Source of the DNA: an uncultured Rhodospirillaceae bacterium
GTDB taxonomy: Bacteria; Pseudomonadota; Alphaproteobacteria; Rhodospirillales; Casp-alpha2
DNA length: 64,000 nucleotides
Assembly (NCBI GenBank): GCA_913030825.1
Contig: CAJWCU010000019.1
Location: 1-64,000, forward strand
Direction: 5' to 3'
Made by a program: the position numbers and the translations under genes. Under the pieces are notes generated by a model. The model saw nothing but the letters and a program-made list of their open reading frames with translations. It ran no database searches and was not told the DNA's origin. Shown here in pieces: positions 8,736 through 20,145 of this stretch. The first letter of the stretch is position 1, and the number at the start of each line of letters is the position of its first letter.

Positions 8736-9935
8736 GTGGCTGAGGCCGACCCCAATGCCGCGTCCGGGGCCGCGCCCGGCCAACCGGGGTTGTGCCTCGC
8801 CGTTCGCCGCCTGACCCTGACCGATTTCCGCTGTTACGACAGCTTGCGCATCGATGTGCCGCCGGGGCCGGTCGTCCTGGCCGGGCCCAACGGGGCGGGC
8901 AAGACGAACATTCTGGAGGCCCTTTCGTTTCTCATTCCGGGTCGCGGTCTGCGCCGCGCGCGCCTGGGCGAGGCCGCCCGGCGGGAGCCGGATGAGGCGC
9001 CGGACACCGTTCACCGGCCCTGGGCCGTGGCGGCGACCGTCACCGGGCCCGACGGCGAAACGGATCTGGGTACCGGCCTGGACATCGAGGCGGACAAGCG
9101 CGTGGTCCGCGTCGACGGCGAGGCCCAGCGGGCCCAGGCCGTGCTGTCCCGGCACATGTCTCTGCAATGGCTGACGCCCCAGATGGACCGCCTGTTCCTG
9201 GATGGCGCCTCGGCGCGGCGGCGGTTTCTCGACCGGCTCGTCTACGGCCGCGACGCGGCCCATGCGGGGCGCATCAACGGCTATGAACAAGCCATGCGCG
9301 AACGCCTGCGGTTGTTGACGTCACGCGGCGGTGCCGATGCCGGATGGCTCGACGCGCTGGAAGCGACCATGGCGGAGAAGGGCGTCGCCATCGCGGCGGC
9401 GCGCCTGGACATGGCGGGACGTCTGGCCGGTCAATTGGACGCCGCCGGGGACGGTCCTTTCCCGGCCGCCGACCTGGCGGTCGAAGGCGAGGCCGAAGCC
9501 TGGCTCGCCGAAGGATCGGCGCTGGATGCCGAGGATCGATTGAAGCAGGCGTTCAAGGATGCCCGCGGCCGAGATGGCGAGATCGGACGCACGGCTCACG
9601 GCCCACACCGGTCGGACCTTTATGTCGAATACAAAAGCCGGGGCCGTCCGGCGGCCGATTGTTCCACCGGCGAGCAAAAGGCGCTGTTGATTTCCCTGGT
9701 CCTGGCCCAGGCGCGGCTGCAAGCCGCCGAACGGGGTCGGGCGCCGATCCTGTTGCTGGACGAAGTGGCGGCCCATCTCGACGCCGACCGGCGCGCGGCC
9801 CTGTTCGACGAGATTTTACGCCTTGGCCTGCAGGCCTGGATGACCGGCACGGACGCCGATCTGTTCCAGCCGATGGCCGGCCGGGCGGCCGTGTTCCATG
9901 TCGCCGACGCGGGCCTTGCCCTGGGCGACCCATAG
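8736..9935 (+). CDS. recF: DNA replication and repair protein RecF
   Basis: SMC-like ATPase that loads RecA at single-strand gaps. The protein (399 residues, GTG start at 8736) has an N-terminal LRLTDFRCY-like segment (VRRLTLTDFRCYDSL), Walker A GPNGAGKTNILEALSFL, the QWLTPQMDRLFLDG region with GASARRRFLDRLV, the signature CSTGEQKALLISLVL and Walker B ILLLDEVAAHLD. The N-terminal 25 residues ahead of the conserved start are Ala/Gly/Pro-rich and could be an over-extension; no better in-frame start is closer. gyrB begins 82 bases downstream. Confidence 0.93.
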   Translation: MAEADPNAASGAAPGQPGLCLAVRRLTLTDFRCYDSLRIDVPPGPVVLAGPNGAGKTNILEALSFLIPGRGLRRARLGEAARREPDEAPDTVHRPWAVAATVTGPDGETDLGTGLDIEADKRVVRVDGEAQRAQAVLSRHMSLQWLTPQMDRLFLDGASARRRFLDRLVYGRDAAHAGRINGYEQAMRERLRLLTSRGGADAGWLDALEATMAEKGVAIAAARLDMAGRLAGQLDAAGDGPFPAADLAVEGEAEAWLAEGSALDAEDRLKQAFKDARGRDGEIGRTAHGPHRSDLYVEYKSRGRPAADCSTGEQKALLISLVLAQARLQAAERGRAPILLLDEVAAHLDADRRAALFDEILRLGLQAWMTGTDADLFQPMAGRAAVFHVADAGLALGDP

Positions 9936-10011
9936 ACGACCGACGATCATCGACCGACCGGGCCGCGACCGGCGGCCCTCTTTGAAACAAGACCACCTGA
10001 ATAGAGTGTGA

Positions 10012-12501
<2,490 letters not shown>

Positions 12502-12587
12502 CGACACCGGGCCGCCGGTCCATCATGGCGGCCTAATCCCCCCTTCGGCGGGCGGCGCAAGGCGGCCTTGGGGAGGGCTCCCCGTGG

Positions 12588-12617
12588 TTTACTCACCCAC
12601 AGGCTTGCGCCTATGAT
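12588..12617 (+). promoter_or_regulatory. Candidate promoter of the pentapeptide-repeat gene
   Basis: TTTACT, 18 bases, TATGAT, ending 72 bases before the start at 12690. This suggests transcription independent of gyrB. The -35 box is only a moderate match. Confidence 0.48.
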
Positions 12618-12689
12618 CGCCGCAAACCCGGGCCAACCGGGGGCACCTGACGGGTGCCGGGGAAGGCGGGGCAGACAAGAGGACACGCC

Positions 12690-13133
12690 ATGGCGGATAC
12701 GGTGAATTCTGTCGCCGATATGATCGAAGCGCATGAAACCTGGCTGCGCGGCGGCGGCGATACGGGTCAGCGCGGTGAATTGTTGCGTCTTAACATGCGG
12801 GATATGGATTTGCGGGGAGCCGCTCTCGCCAATGCCAATATCCGAGAATGCGATCTGACCGGCGCGGACCTTTCCGGTGCCGATCTGCGCGGCTCGTCCC
12901 TGGTGTCCTCGGTCATGGTCGGTGTGAATTTCACCAACGCCCTGATCGACTTCGCCGATATGACGGACACCGACTTGCGCGGCGCCAACTTTACGGGGGC
13001 CTCGCTCAATGGTGCAGATATGTGGCGGGCCAACCTGAAGGGCGCGGTGATCGATCCGATCGTCCTGCATACCCTGCTCGATTGCCGCGAGCCGGACGAA
13101 ACTTCCGCTTATTTCGCTCTCACCAAATCCTGA
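12690..13133 (+). CDS. Pentapeptide-repeat protein
   Basis: The 147-residue protein (start MADTVNSVADMIEAHE; AAGAGGA ribosome-binding site just upstream) has a short helical N-terminus including HETWLRGGGD, then tandem pentapeptides of the A(D/N)LXX type: RDMDLRGAALANANI, CDLTGADLSGADLRG, DTDLRGANFTGASLNGADM. These should form a right-handed quadrilateral beta-helix of about three turns. The family is functionally diverse; some members (Qnr, MfpA) mimic DNA and bind gyrase. Its position directly after gyrB makes a gyrase link worth considering, but the helix is shorter than in Qnr and nothing in the sequence proves it. The ORF-track start at 12654 lacks a good ribosome-binding site. Confidence 0.85.
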   Translation: MADTVNSVADMIEAHETWLRGGGDTGQRGELLRLNMRDMDLRGAALANANIRECDLTGADLSGADLRGSSLVSSVMVGVNFTNALIDFADMTDTDLRGANFTGASLNGADMWRANLKGAVIDPIVLHTLLDCREPDETSAYFALTKS

Positions 13134-13171
13134 CGGGGCCCCGGTAATGGCCGGTCCCCACAACAGGCCCC

Positions 13172-15199
13172 ATGGCTGACAAGAAGAAAACCAAACCGGC
13201 TTCCCGATCCCGTGCCCGCGCCAAGGCACCGAAGGCGTCTCCATCGGGCGGCCGCAGCCGCCCCAGCGGCGCGCGCCCCCCTGTTCAGCCACGCCGTCTT
13301 TGGCCGACGCTCGGGAAATGGCTCGGCGTTGCCGCCGTCTGGTTTATCATCGCGGTCCTAGCGGCGGGGGTGTGGGTTTCCGTCGGACTGCCCGACCTGG
13401 ACGAGGCGCTGAAGACCGAACGCCGCCCGACCGTCATCATTCGAAGCGCCGACGGCACGGAAATCTATCAAGGCGGCGATCTGGTTGGGGAAACGGTCAC
13501 CCTGGATCAACTGCCGCCGGCACTGGCCCAGGCCGTCCTGGCGACCGAAGACCGCCGGTTCTACGACCACTTCGGGATCGACCCAATCGGTCTCGCCCGG
13601 GCCATGGTCCGCAACATCAGGGCCGGGCGCATCGTCGAGGGCGGATCGACCATCACCCAACAGTTGGCCAAGAACCTATTCCTGACGCACGAGCGCACCT
13701 ATGTCCGTAAACTGCAGGAGGTCGTCGTGGCCTTCTGGCTGGAACTGGAATTCACCAAGGACCAGATCCTGACCTTGTATCTCAACCGGGTATACCTGGG
13801 GGCGGGCACCTATGGCGTCGATGCGGCGGCGCGTCGGTTTTTCCGCAAGCCGGCATCGCGGATCAATACCTATGAAGCAGCCGTCCTGGCGGGTTTGTTG
13901 AAGGCGCCGTCCCGCTATAACCCGGTGTCGTCCCCTAAACGCGCTCATGCCCGGGCCAAGGTCGTGCTCGCCAATATGGTCGCGGCGGGCTATTTGACGG
14001 ACAAGAAAGCGGGCGAGGCGGCGCGCGGAATCCAGGTCACCCTGGTCGCTGCGCCGACAGGCCGGGCACGCCATTTCGTCGATTGGGTGTTGGACGCCTT
14101 GTCCGATTACGTCACCACGGGCGGGCGCGATCTCGTCGTCACCACGACCCTGGACGCGGGCCTGCAACGCATGGCCGAAGTTGCGATGGCAACCTCCTTC
14201 GCCCGCGCAGATAAGGCCGGGTTGAAGGCCGGTGAGGGTGCCTTGATCGCCATGGCGCCCGACGGTGCGGTACGCGCCATGGTCGGCGGCCGGGATTACG
14301 GAAAAAGCCAGTTCAACCGGGCGACCCAGGCATTGCGCCAGCCGGGATCGGCGTTCAAGCCCTTTGTTTATCTTTCTGCGATCGAGGCCGGGATGATGCC
14401 CGACACCCGGGTTGTCGACCGCCCGGTAAAACTGGGGGATTGGCAGCCTTCGAATTTCTCCGGCAAGTACGAAGGCCCGATGACCTTGCAGCGGGCCCTG
14501 GCCAATTCGGTCAATTCGGTTGCCGTGCAGTTGGCGCAAAAGGTCGGCCCGGCGAAAATTTTGGAGACGGCCCGCGCATTCGGCATCACGTCGGATCTGC
14601 CCAAAGACGCCGGCCTGGCCCTCGGCACCGGGGAGGTCAACCTGCTCGAACTCACGGCGGGGTACGCCGCTCTGGCGCGGGGCGGTATCGGGGTATGGCC
14701 GCATGCCATCACCGAGATCAGGGACAGCGCAGACAAGATTCTTTATACCCGCCAAGGCTCCGGCCCCGGCCGGGCCGCGCCCGAGGACGCCGTCGAAACC
14801 CTGGTCGGCATGATGACCAAGGTGATCGATGGCGGCACGGGCCGCAACGCCGCCATCGGCCGCCCGGCGGCGGGCAAGACGGGGACCAGCCAGAATTACC
14901 GGGACGCCTGGTTCGTCGGGTTCACGGCCCAATTGATCACCGGCGTTTGGTTCGGCAACGACGACGGCGCGCCGATGAACCACGTTACCGGCGGCGGCCT
15001 GCCCGCCCGGACCTGGGCCCGGTTCATGGGCCCGGCCATGGAAGGCAAACCGGTCCTGGCCCTGGGCGATGTCGATGCCGACGGCAAGCCTGGCTCGGGA
15101 TCGTTCTGGAGCCGCCTGAAGAACCTGATCGACTCAACCGCGCCTTCGGGCGCCACGGAAGGCTTGCCGCCGGTCGGTGAAAACCGCGGCGGCGATTGA
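13172..15199 (+). CDS. Class A penicillin-binding protein (PBP1A-type transglycosylase/transpeptidase)
   Basis: Bifunctional peptidoglycan synthase anchored in the inner membrane. The 675-residue protein has a Lys/Arg/Ser/Pro-rich cytoplasmic tail (about residues 1-48), one membrane helix (LGVAAVWFIIAVLAAGVWV), the GT51 glycosyltransferase domain (TEDRRFYDHFGID, GGSTITQQLAKNLFL, RKLQEVVVAFWLE) and the transpeptidase domain with the three active-site motifs SAFK (PGSAFKPFVY), SVN (ANSVNSVAVQ) and KTG (AAGKTGTSQNY). The basic tail with KKKTKPASRSRARAKAPKAS is notable. It is 38 bases after the pentapeptide gene and converges on hldE. Confidence 0.93.
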   Translation: MADKKKTKPASRSRARAKAPKASPSGGRSRPSGARPPVQPRRLWPTLGKWLGVAAVWFIIAVLAAGVWVSVGLPDLDEALKTERRPTVIIRSADGTEIYQGGDLVGETVTLDQLPPALAQAVLATEDRRFYDHFGIDPIGLARAMVRNIRAGRIVEGGSTITQQLAKNLFLTHERTYVRKLQEVVVAFWLELEFTKDQILTLYLNRVYLGAGTYGVDAAARRFFRKPASRINTYEAAVLAGLLKAPSRYNPVSSPKRAHARAKVVLANMVAAGYLTDKKAGEAARGIQVTLVAAPTGRARHFVDWVLDALSDYVTTGGRDLVVTTTLDAGLQRMAEVAMATSFARADKAGLKAGEGALIAMAPDGAVRAMVGGRDYGKSQFNRATQALRQPGSAFKPFVYLSAIEAGMMPDTRVVDRPVKLGDWQPSNFSGKYEGPMTLQRALANSVNSVAVQLAQKVGPAKILETARAFGITSDLPKDAGLALGTGEVNLLELTAGYAALARGGIGVWPHAITEIRDSADKILYTRQGSGPGRAAPEDAVETLVGMMTKVIDGGTGRNAAIGRPAAGKTGTSQNYRDAWFVGFTAQLITGVWFGNDDGAPMNHVTGGGLPARTWARFMGPAMEGKPVLALGDVDADGKPGSGSFWSRLKNLIDSTAPSGATEGLPPVGENRGGD

Positions 15200-15233
15200 T
15201 GTCTCAATCGATCATAAGGCTTGGTGGTGCGGC

Positions 15234-16703
15234 TCAGCTTTGCCCGGCGAGCCTTGCGATGGTGGCCGTGGTGCTGTGCCCCGCTTCCAAATCGGCCAGG
15301 AAGACACGGCCGCCGGCGGCCTCGACCACGTCGCGGCCGACGACCTGATCGACGCGGTAGTCGGCCCCTTTGATCAGCACGTCGGGCGTCAGCGTTTCGA
15401 TGAGGGCGAGCGGCGTGTCTTCGGAAAACAGCACGACGGCGTCCACCCCGGCGAGGGATGCCAGCACCGTCGCCCGCGCGGTTTCGTTCTGAACCGGGCG
15501 GTCCTCGCCCTTCAGCCGTTTCACCGAGGCATCGGAATTCAGCCCGACCACAAGCCGGTCGCATTGGCCCCGCGCCTGGCGCAACAAGGACACATGACCG
15601 GGGTGAAGCAAATCGAAACAGCCGTTGGTGAACCCGACCTTGAGGCCCCGGCGCCGCCACCCGGCGACCCGGTCAACCGCTTGTTCGCCGGTCAACAGTT
15701 TGGCTTCCGCTTCACTCAGGTCCTGGTGATGCAATTCGGCAATCAGGTCGCCCGCATAGGCCACCGCGGTGCCGACCTTGGCGACGACGATGCCCGCGGC
15801 AAGATTGGCAAGGGCGGCGGCTTGGTCCAATGGCGCCCCGGCGCCAAGGGCGGCGGCCAGGGTCGCGACGACCGTGTCGCCCGCGCCGGAGACGTCGAAG
15901 ACCTCCTGCGCCTCGGCGGCCAGATGGCTGACCGCGCCGTTCTTGGGCACGATGGTCATGCCGTCACGCGATCGCGTCACAATCACGGCGTTCAAATTCA
16001 AATCGCCGATCAGGCTCCGTGCGGCGGCGATCACGTCGTCGTCGGACGAAACCGGCTTGCCCGTGGCGGCGGCCAATTCGGACAGATTGGGGGTCAGTAT
16101 CCCCGCACCCTTATACCGGCCGTAATCGGTACCCTTCGGGTCGACGATTACCGTTGCTCCAGCATCGGCGGCAGCTTTGATCACACGCGCCAGCGTTGCA
16201 TCGGCAAGCACGCCCTTGCCGTAATCGGACAGCACCACGACCGGGTGTTCGCGCACGGCGGCTTCGGCTTCGGCGGCGATCTCGTCCTGCAGGTCGTCGG
16301 CGGTCGCCTGCGCCGCTTCGCGGTCGGCGCGTAACATCTGCTGCGTGCCGGCGATAAAGCGGGACTTGATTGTCGTCCGGCGGCCGGGCGCGGTCTTCAA
16401 TTCACCGGAAACACCCGGCTCCTTGGCGAGCAAGTCGCGGATGGCCGTCCCCGCATCATCGTCGCCAACCAGGGATAGAAACCGCGTCCGAGTGCCGAGC
16501 GCCGCCAGATTGCGGACGACATTGCCGGCGCCGCCCAGCATGCTGACTTCGTCGGTGACGCGCAGCACGGGGATCGGGGCTTCAGGAGAAATTCGTTCGA
16601 CCCGGCCGTAGACGAAGGTGTCCAGCATGACGTCTCCCAGGCAAAACACCTTGGCATCCGTCAACGCTTCGACCAGGGGAATGAGTTTCGCGCGATCCGT
16701 CAT
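15234..16703 (-). CDS. hldE: Bifunctional heptose-7-phosphate kinase / heptose-1-phosphate adenylyltransferase HldE
   Basis: Phosphorylates D-glycero-D-manno-heptose 7-phosphate and later adds AMP, giving ADP-heptose for the LPS inner core. From ATG 16703 (MTDRAKLIPLVEAL) it has 489 residues: an N-terminal ribokinase-like domain (GDVMLDTFVYGRVERISPEA, GGAGNVVRNLAALG, DVSGAGDTVVATLAAAL) and a C-terminal nucleotidyltransferase domain (FTNGCFDLLHPGHVSLLRQA, LIKGADY). The ORF-track start at 16778 has an N-terminal tail without family similarity. It forms a minus-strand operon with gmhA (43-base gap) and the UXS-like gene. Confidence 0.95.
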   Translation of the reverse strand: MTDRAKLIPLVEALTDAKVFCLGDVMLDTFVYGRVERISPEAPIPVLRVTDEVSMLGGAGNVVRNLAALGTRTRFLSLVGDDDAGTAIRDLLAKEPGVSGELKTAPGRRTTIKSRFIAGTQQMLRADREAAQATADDLQDEIAAEAEAAVREHPVVVLSDYGKGVLADATLARVIKAAADAGATVIVDPKGTDYGRYKGAGILTPNLSELAAATGKPVSSDDDVIAAARSLIGDLNLNAVIVTRSRDGMTIVPKNGAVSHLAAEAQEVFDVSGAGDTVVATLAAALGAGAPLDQAAALANLAAGIVVAKVGTAVAYAGDLIAELHHQDLSEAEAKLLTGEQAVDRVAGWRRRGLKVGFTNGCFDLLHPGHVSLLRQARGQCDRLVVGLNSDASVKRLKGEDRPVQNETARATVLASLAGVDAVVLFSEDTPLALIETLTPDVLIKGADYRVDQVVGRDVVEAAGGRVFLADLEAGHSTTATIARLAGQS

Positions 16704-16746
16704 CGTCACTTGTCCGCCGCCGTAGGGATCACGTCGGGTTGCGGCA

Positions 16747-17325
16747 TTATACCAGGCCCAACTCGATCTCGAGGGCACCGCAAAGCATCTGGCCCAGGGT
16801 GATGTGCATTTCCTGAATGCGCGCCGTGGTGTCGGACGGGATGATCAGAAGAGGGTCGGCCAGACCGACCATCTGCCCGCCGCCTTTGCCGCTGAGGCCT
16901 ACCGTGGCGATGCCCATCTCACGGGCGATCCGAAAGGCTTCCAAAATGTTGGAGCTTTGGCCCGACGTCGAAATGCCAAGCGCGACATCGCCGGACCGGC
17001 CAATTGCCGCAATCTGGCGGGCGAACAATTGATCGAAGCCCAAATCGTTACCGCACGCGGTCAGCGCCGACGTATCCGTGGTCAAGGCGACGGCGGCGAT
17101 GGGGGCTCGGTCGGTTTTGTACCGGATCGTCAATTCAGTCGCCAAGTGTTGGCAATCGGCAGCGCTGCCGCCGTTGCCGAAGAACATGATTTTCCCACCT
17201 TTTTTCAATGAATTGGCGCAGATTGTTACAAGTTGTTGGAAGGCATCGGCCAAGCCCGCGTGGGTTGCCGCCGCCACCGCCGCATGTTCTTCCATCTCAT
17301 TGTTAAAAAAAGCGTTCAAATCCAT
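16747..17325 (-). CDS. gmhA: Phosphoheptose isomerase
   Basis: Converts sedoheptulose 7-phosphate to D-glycero-D-manno-heptose 7-phosphate, the first step towards ADP-heptose. The 192-residue SIS-domain protein contains KKGGKIMFFGNGGSAADCQH, ELTIRYKTDRAPIAAVALTTD, GISTSGQSSNILEA and QEMHITLGQMLCGALE, all characteristic of GmhA. Next to hldE it supplies two consecutive steps of the same pathway. The gap to the upstream UXS-like gene is 39 bases, which supports cotranscription. Confidence 0.95.
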   Translation of the reverse strand: MDLNAFFNNEMEEHAAVAAATHAGLADAFQQLVTICANSLKKGGKIMFFGNGGSAADCQHLATELTIRYKTDRAPIAAVALTTDTSALTACGNDLGFDQLFARQIAAIGRSGDVALGISTSGQSSNILEAFRIAREMGIATVGLSGKGGGQMVGLADPLLIIPSDTTARIQEMHITLGQMLCGALEIELGLV

Positions 17326-17364
17326 GATTCGTCACCGTTTTTGGGGCTTGGGCCGGCCGTCGCG

Positions 17365-18306
17365 TTAGAGCACGCTGCGGAAATAGGCGATGGTTTTTTC
17401 GAGGCCGTCCGCAAGGTCGATCGTCGGCGCCCATCCCAGTTTGTTTTTCGCCAGCGTAATGTCCGGGCAGCGCTGCATGGGGTCGTCCTGAGGCAGGGGC
17501 TTCTTGATGATCTTGGATTGAGCACCGGTCATCTCGATGACTTTTTCCGCCAGTTCCAGGATCGTGAACTCGCCGGGATTGCCAAGATTGATCGGTCCCG
17601 TCACCTCGTCCGGCGCGTTCATCAAGCGCATCAATCCGTCGACAAGGTCGTCCACGTAACAGAACGACCGCGTCTGCGTGCCCTCGCCGTAGACCGTCAG
17701 GTCCTGACCCTGTAGCGCCTGGACGATGAAGTTGGAGACCACCCGCCCGTCGTTCGGGTGCATGTTCGGCCCATAGGTGTTGAAGATGCGGGCGACGCGG
17801 ATGTTTGTTTCGTGCTGGCGGTAATAATCGAAGAACAGCGTCTCGGCGCAGCGTTTGCCTTCGTCGTAGCAGCCGCGCGGACCGATGGGGTTGACCTTGC
17901 CCCGGTAATCCTCGGTCTGCGGATGGATTTCCGGGTCGCCGTAAACCTCCGAGGTCGATGCCTGGAGAATCTTGGCGTTCGTCCGCTTGGCCAGGCCCAG
18001 CATGTTGATGGCACCATGGACCGACGTCTTGGTCGTTTGCACGGGATCGTACTGGTAATGCACGGGCGAGGCCGGGCAGGCCAGGTTGTAGATTTCATCG
18101 ACCTCGACATACAGCGGGAAGGTCACGTCGTGGCGCATGACCTCGAAATGGGGATGATCCAGCAGGCCCAGAATGTTGTCCTTGGAGCCCGTATAGAAAT
18201 TGTCGGCGCAGATTACGCCGGCGCCCGATTCCAACAGACGCGCGCAAAGATGCGAGCCGATAAATCCCGCCCCGCCGGTGACGAGGATGGTCTTGCGTAG
18301 GGCCAT
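17365..18306 (-). CDS. UDP-glucuronate decarboxylase-like nucleotide-sugar epimerase/dehydratase (extended SDR)
   Basis: Extended short-chain dehydrogenase with the NAD-binding [12 protein letters not shown], the UXS-type [18 protein letters not shown], the catalytic YxxxK in [14 protein letters not shown] and the [18 protein letters not shown] loop. This set closely resembles UDP-xylose synthases, which turn UDP-glucuronate into UDP-xylose, although dTDP-glucose dehydratases and GDP-sugar enzymes share parts. The start at 18306 ([12 protein letters not shown]) gives 313 residues; the ORF-track extension to 18429 is unlikely. It is first in the operon with gmhA and hldE, so its sugar probably goes to LPS or capsule. 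A TATAAA-like -10 lies near 18368-18373 on the minus strand. Confidence 0.88.
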   Translation of the reverse strand: MALRKTILVTGGAGFIGSHLCARLLESGAGVICADNFYTGSKDNILGLLDHPHFEVMRHDVTFPLYVEVDEIYNLACPASPVHYQYDPVQTTKTSVHGAINMLGLAKRTNAKILQASTSEVYGDPEIHPQTEDYRGKVNPIGPRGCYDEGKRCAETLFFDYYRQHETNIRVARIFNTYGPNMHPNDGRVVSNFIVQALQGQDLTVYGEGTQTRSFCYVDDLVDGLMRLMNAPDEVTGPINLGNPGEFTILELAEKVIEMTGAQSKIIKKPLPQDDPMQRCPDITLAKNKLGWAPTIDLADGLEKTIAYFRSVL

Positions 18307-18830
18307 GAATGGGTCACCCGTCCTGGTATTGCCGTGATCGAGGCGAAAAACCGCCGCCGCCGCGATTTTTATAGCGCGGCAAGGGTTAAGAAACCGTCGC
18401 TTATGGCCCTCTCGGGGGCCTGAGGTCAAGGCGCGTGACGGCGGGGTACGCCGGGAACGACCGGTCCGGCCCAGAAGACGCCGCCCCGACGTGGGCGCCT
18501 TTTCGTCCCGGCATCCGGCCTGGTCGTTCCGAATTCGTAATGAGGCATGGCGCCCGGCGCATGCCCGTGCAAGGAGAGGGCCGTGGCCCCGGGATCGTCA
18601 TGGTGCCTCCTTGTGTCGTCATCGCCCGCCGTGGCGCCCGGAATTTGCCGCCGGATTTTGGAATAAGTCCCGGAAATGGACTGACTTTTTTAACGATTTC
18701 ATTTTAGCATGGCGTGAACTGGCCGTTATGGGCGGCGCGGATGGACCGGGGAGTTGCCCCGGCTCCGGCCGGCCCGGCGGTTCGCATGCCGGAGCGCCTC
18801 GGGCGTTTCGGGGGGTAAATTGGGAGTATC
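18307..18830. other. Intergenic region between the UXS operon and the EAL-like pair
   Basis: 524 bases between divergent genes. The short ORFs (90, 73 and 68 residues) show no recognisable motif or good ribosome-binding site. The left end carries a weak minus-strand -10 (TATAAA) for the UXS operon. A distinct AT-rich patch at about 18660-18715 (ACTTTTTTAACGATTTCATT) stands out from the GC-rich surroundings and is the most likely promoter area for the plus-strand pair, but I could not match a -35/-10 set. No RNA gene was recognised. Confidence 0.4.
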
Positions 18831-20105
18831 ATGGCCGAGATTCCGTCACCGGATACCCTCGAAGAGAAGCTGTTGCTGGACCGCCTGAACCGGATGGAGC
18901 AGGGGGGCACCGGCTATTACGCCGTGCACATGCACCTATCGGATCTTAAGGCCACGAACCGCAAGCCCCATTTCATCCGCCTGGCCGCCCGCAATTTCGA
19001 CAACATCATCAACCAGCACGACGCAACGCTGTTCCAAATGAAGAACGCGGATCAGATCATTCTGTGCCGCAACGTGCCGGTGAACGAAACCGAGGCCCCG
19101 GTCGAAAAGATCCGCTCGCTGTTTTCCGAGGACCCGTTGACCCATGTCGACGAGACGGGTCTGGGAGAGGACCGCTTGTCCACCTGGTACGACCTGTCGG
19201 AACAGGACGATTTCCGCGCCTTCGTACGGGTCGTCGGCTCGCTGGTGCTGGAGGCCGAGGAAACGGCCAAGCGCGAAGCCCAGGAAGCGGCGGCGCAGCA
19301 AAAGGCCGTCGGCCAGCCGTTGACGGCGCAGCACTTGACGGCGCTCAGCCAGGTTCTGCCGCGTATCCCGATCGACGACCTGATCCGCGAGCAGCTCTGC
19401 CTGCACATCGGCGCCAACGGACCCGAGGGCGTGATTTTCCGCGAATATTTCATCTCGATCGGCGACCTCAAGCAGCGGGTGGCCCCGGGGGTGAATCTGT
19501 TCTCGTCGATCTGGCTGTTCCAGTATCTGACCGAGGCGCTGGACCGGGTGATCCTTGCCAACATGGCCGGCCGAAACTTCGAGCAGATCAACGAGCCGAT
19601 CTCGCTCAACCTCAATATCGGCACCGTGCTGTCCCGTGATTTCCAGAATTTCCATCGCGCCGTGGGCGGCCATGCCGACAACGTCATCATCGAGATGCAG
19701 GTGATCGACATCTTCTCCGACGTCGACGCCTTCACCATCGCCCGCAACATGTTGCAACAGAACGGATATCGTGTGCTGGTCGACGGCATCTCGCCTGTCT
19801 CGATGCAGTTCTTCGACCCGGCCATCCTCGAGGCCGATTTCATCAAGATCGGTTGGGGCAAGGAATTCGAGAACGAAGAAGAAGACGACAGCAAGGTCGA
19901 GGACCTGCGCCGCATCATCCGCGATGCCGGTGCGGAATCGATCATCATGTCGCGCGTCGATTCGGAATTCGCCATTCAATGGGGCCTGAATCTGGGGATC
20001 ACCCGGTTTCAGGGCTTCCTCATGGACCGGCTGATCGACACCGTGCGCTCGCAGGGGCGGCGCGCACGGATCAAGAAGGACCGCGCCCGCAGCGCCGCGC
20101 AATAG
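18831..20105 (+). CDS. Degenerate EAL-like domain protein, copy 1 of a tandem pair
   Basis: A 424-residue soluble protein (ATG 18831, GGGAG ribosome-binding site). The C-terminal half (about residues 180-410) follows the layout of an EAL phosphodiesterase fold: EYFISIGDLK in the EAL-strand position, SLNLNIGTVLSRDFQ, NVIIEMQVIDIF, GYRVLVDGISP where a catalytic DDFG would be, and FQGFLMDRLI for the terminal strand. The metal-binding E/D/K residues are absent, so it should not hydrolyse c-di-GMP. The N-terminal part (HMHLSDLKATNR, LFQMKNADQIILCRN) looks like a small alpha/beta domain, perhaps a decayed GGDEF-like fold. An acidic insert (EFENEEEDDSK) lies near the end. Function unknown; likely a binding or scaffold protein. 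Confidence 0.72.
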   Translation: MAEIPSPDTLEEKLLLDRLNRMEQGGTGYYAVHMHLSDLKATNRKPHFIRLAARNFDNIINQHDATLFQMKNADQIILCRNVPVNETEAPVEKIRSLFSEDPLTHVDETGLGEDRLSTWYDLSEQDDFRAFVRVVGSLVLEAEETAKREAQEAAAQQKAVGQPLTAQHLTALSQVLPRIPIDDLIREQLCLHIGANGPEGVIFREYFISIGDLKQRVAPGVNLFSSIWLFQYLTEALDRVILANMAGRNFEQINEPISLNLNIGTVLSRDFQNFHRAVGGHADNVIIEMQVIDIFSDVDAFTIARNMLQQNGYRVLVDGISPVSMQFFDPAILEADFIKIGWGKEFENEEEDDSKVEDLRRIIRDAGAESIIMSRVDSEFAIQWGLNLGITRFQGFLMDRLIDTVRSQGRRARIKKDRARSAAQ

Positions 20106-20145
20106 CGCGCAGCGGGACGAGAGAAAGCAGGCATAGGCAAGACAG

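Noticed and set aside
18401-18707. Small ORFs (73 and 90 residues) as genes in the spacer before the EAL-like pair
   Set aside because: They overlap each other on opposite strands, lack a ribosome-binding site and show no motif.
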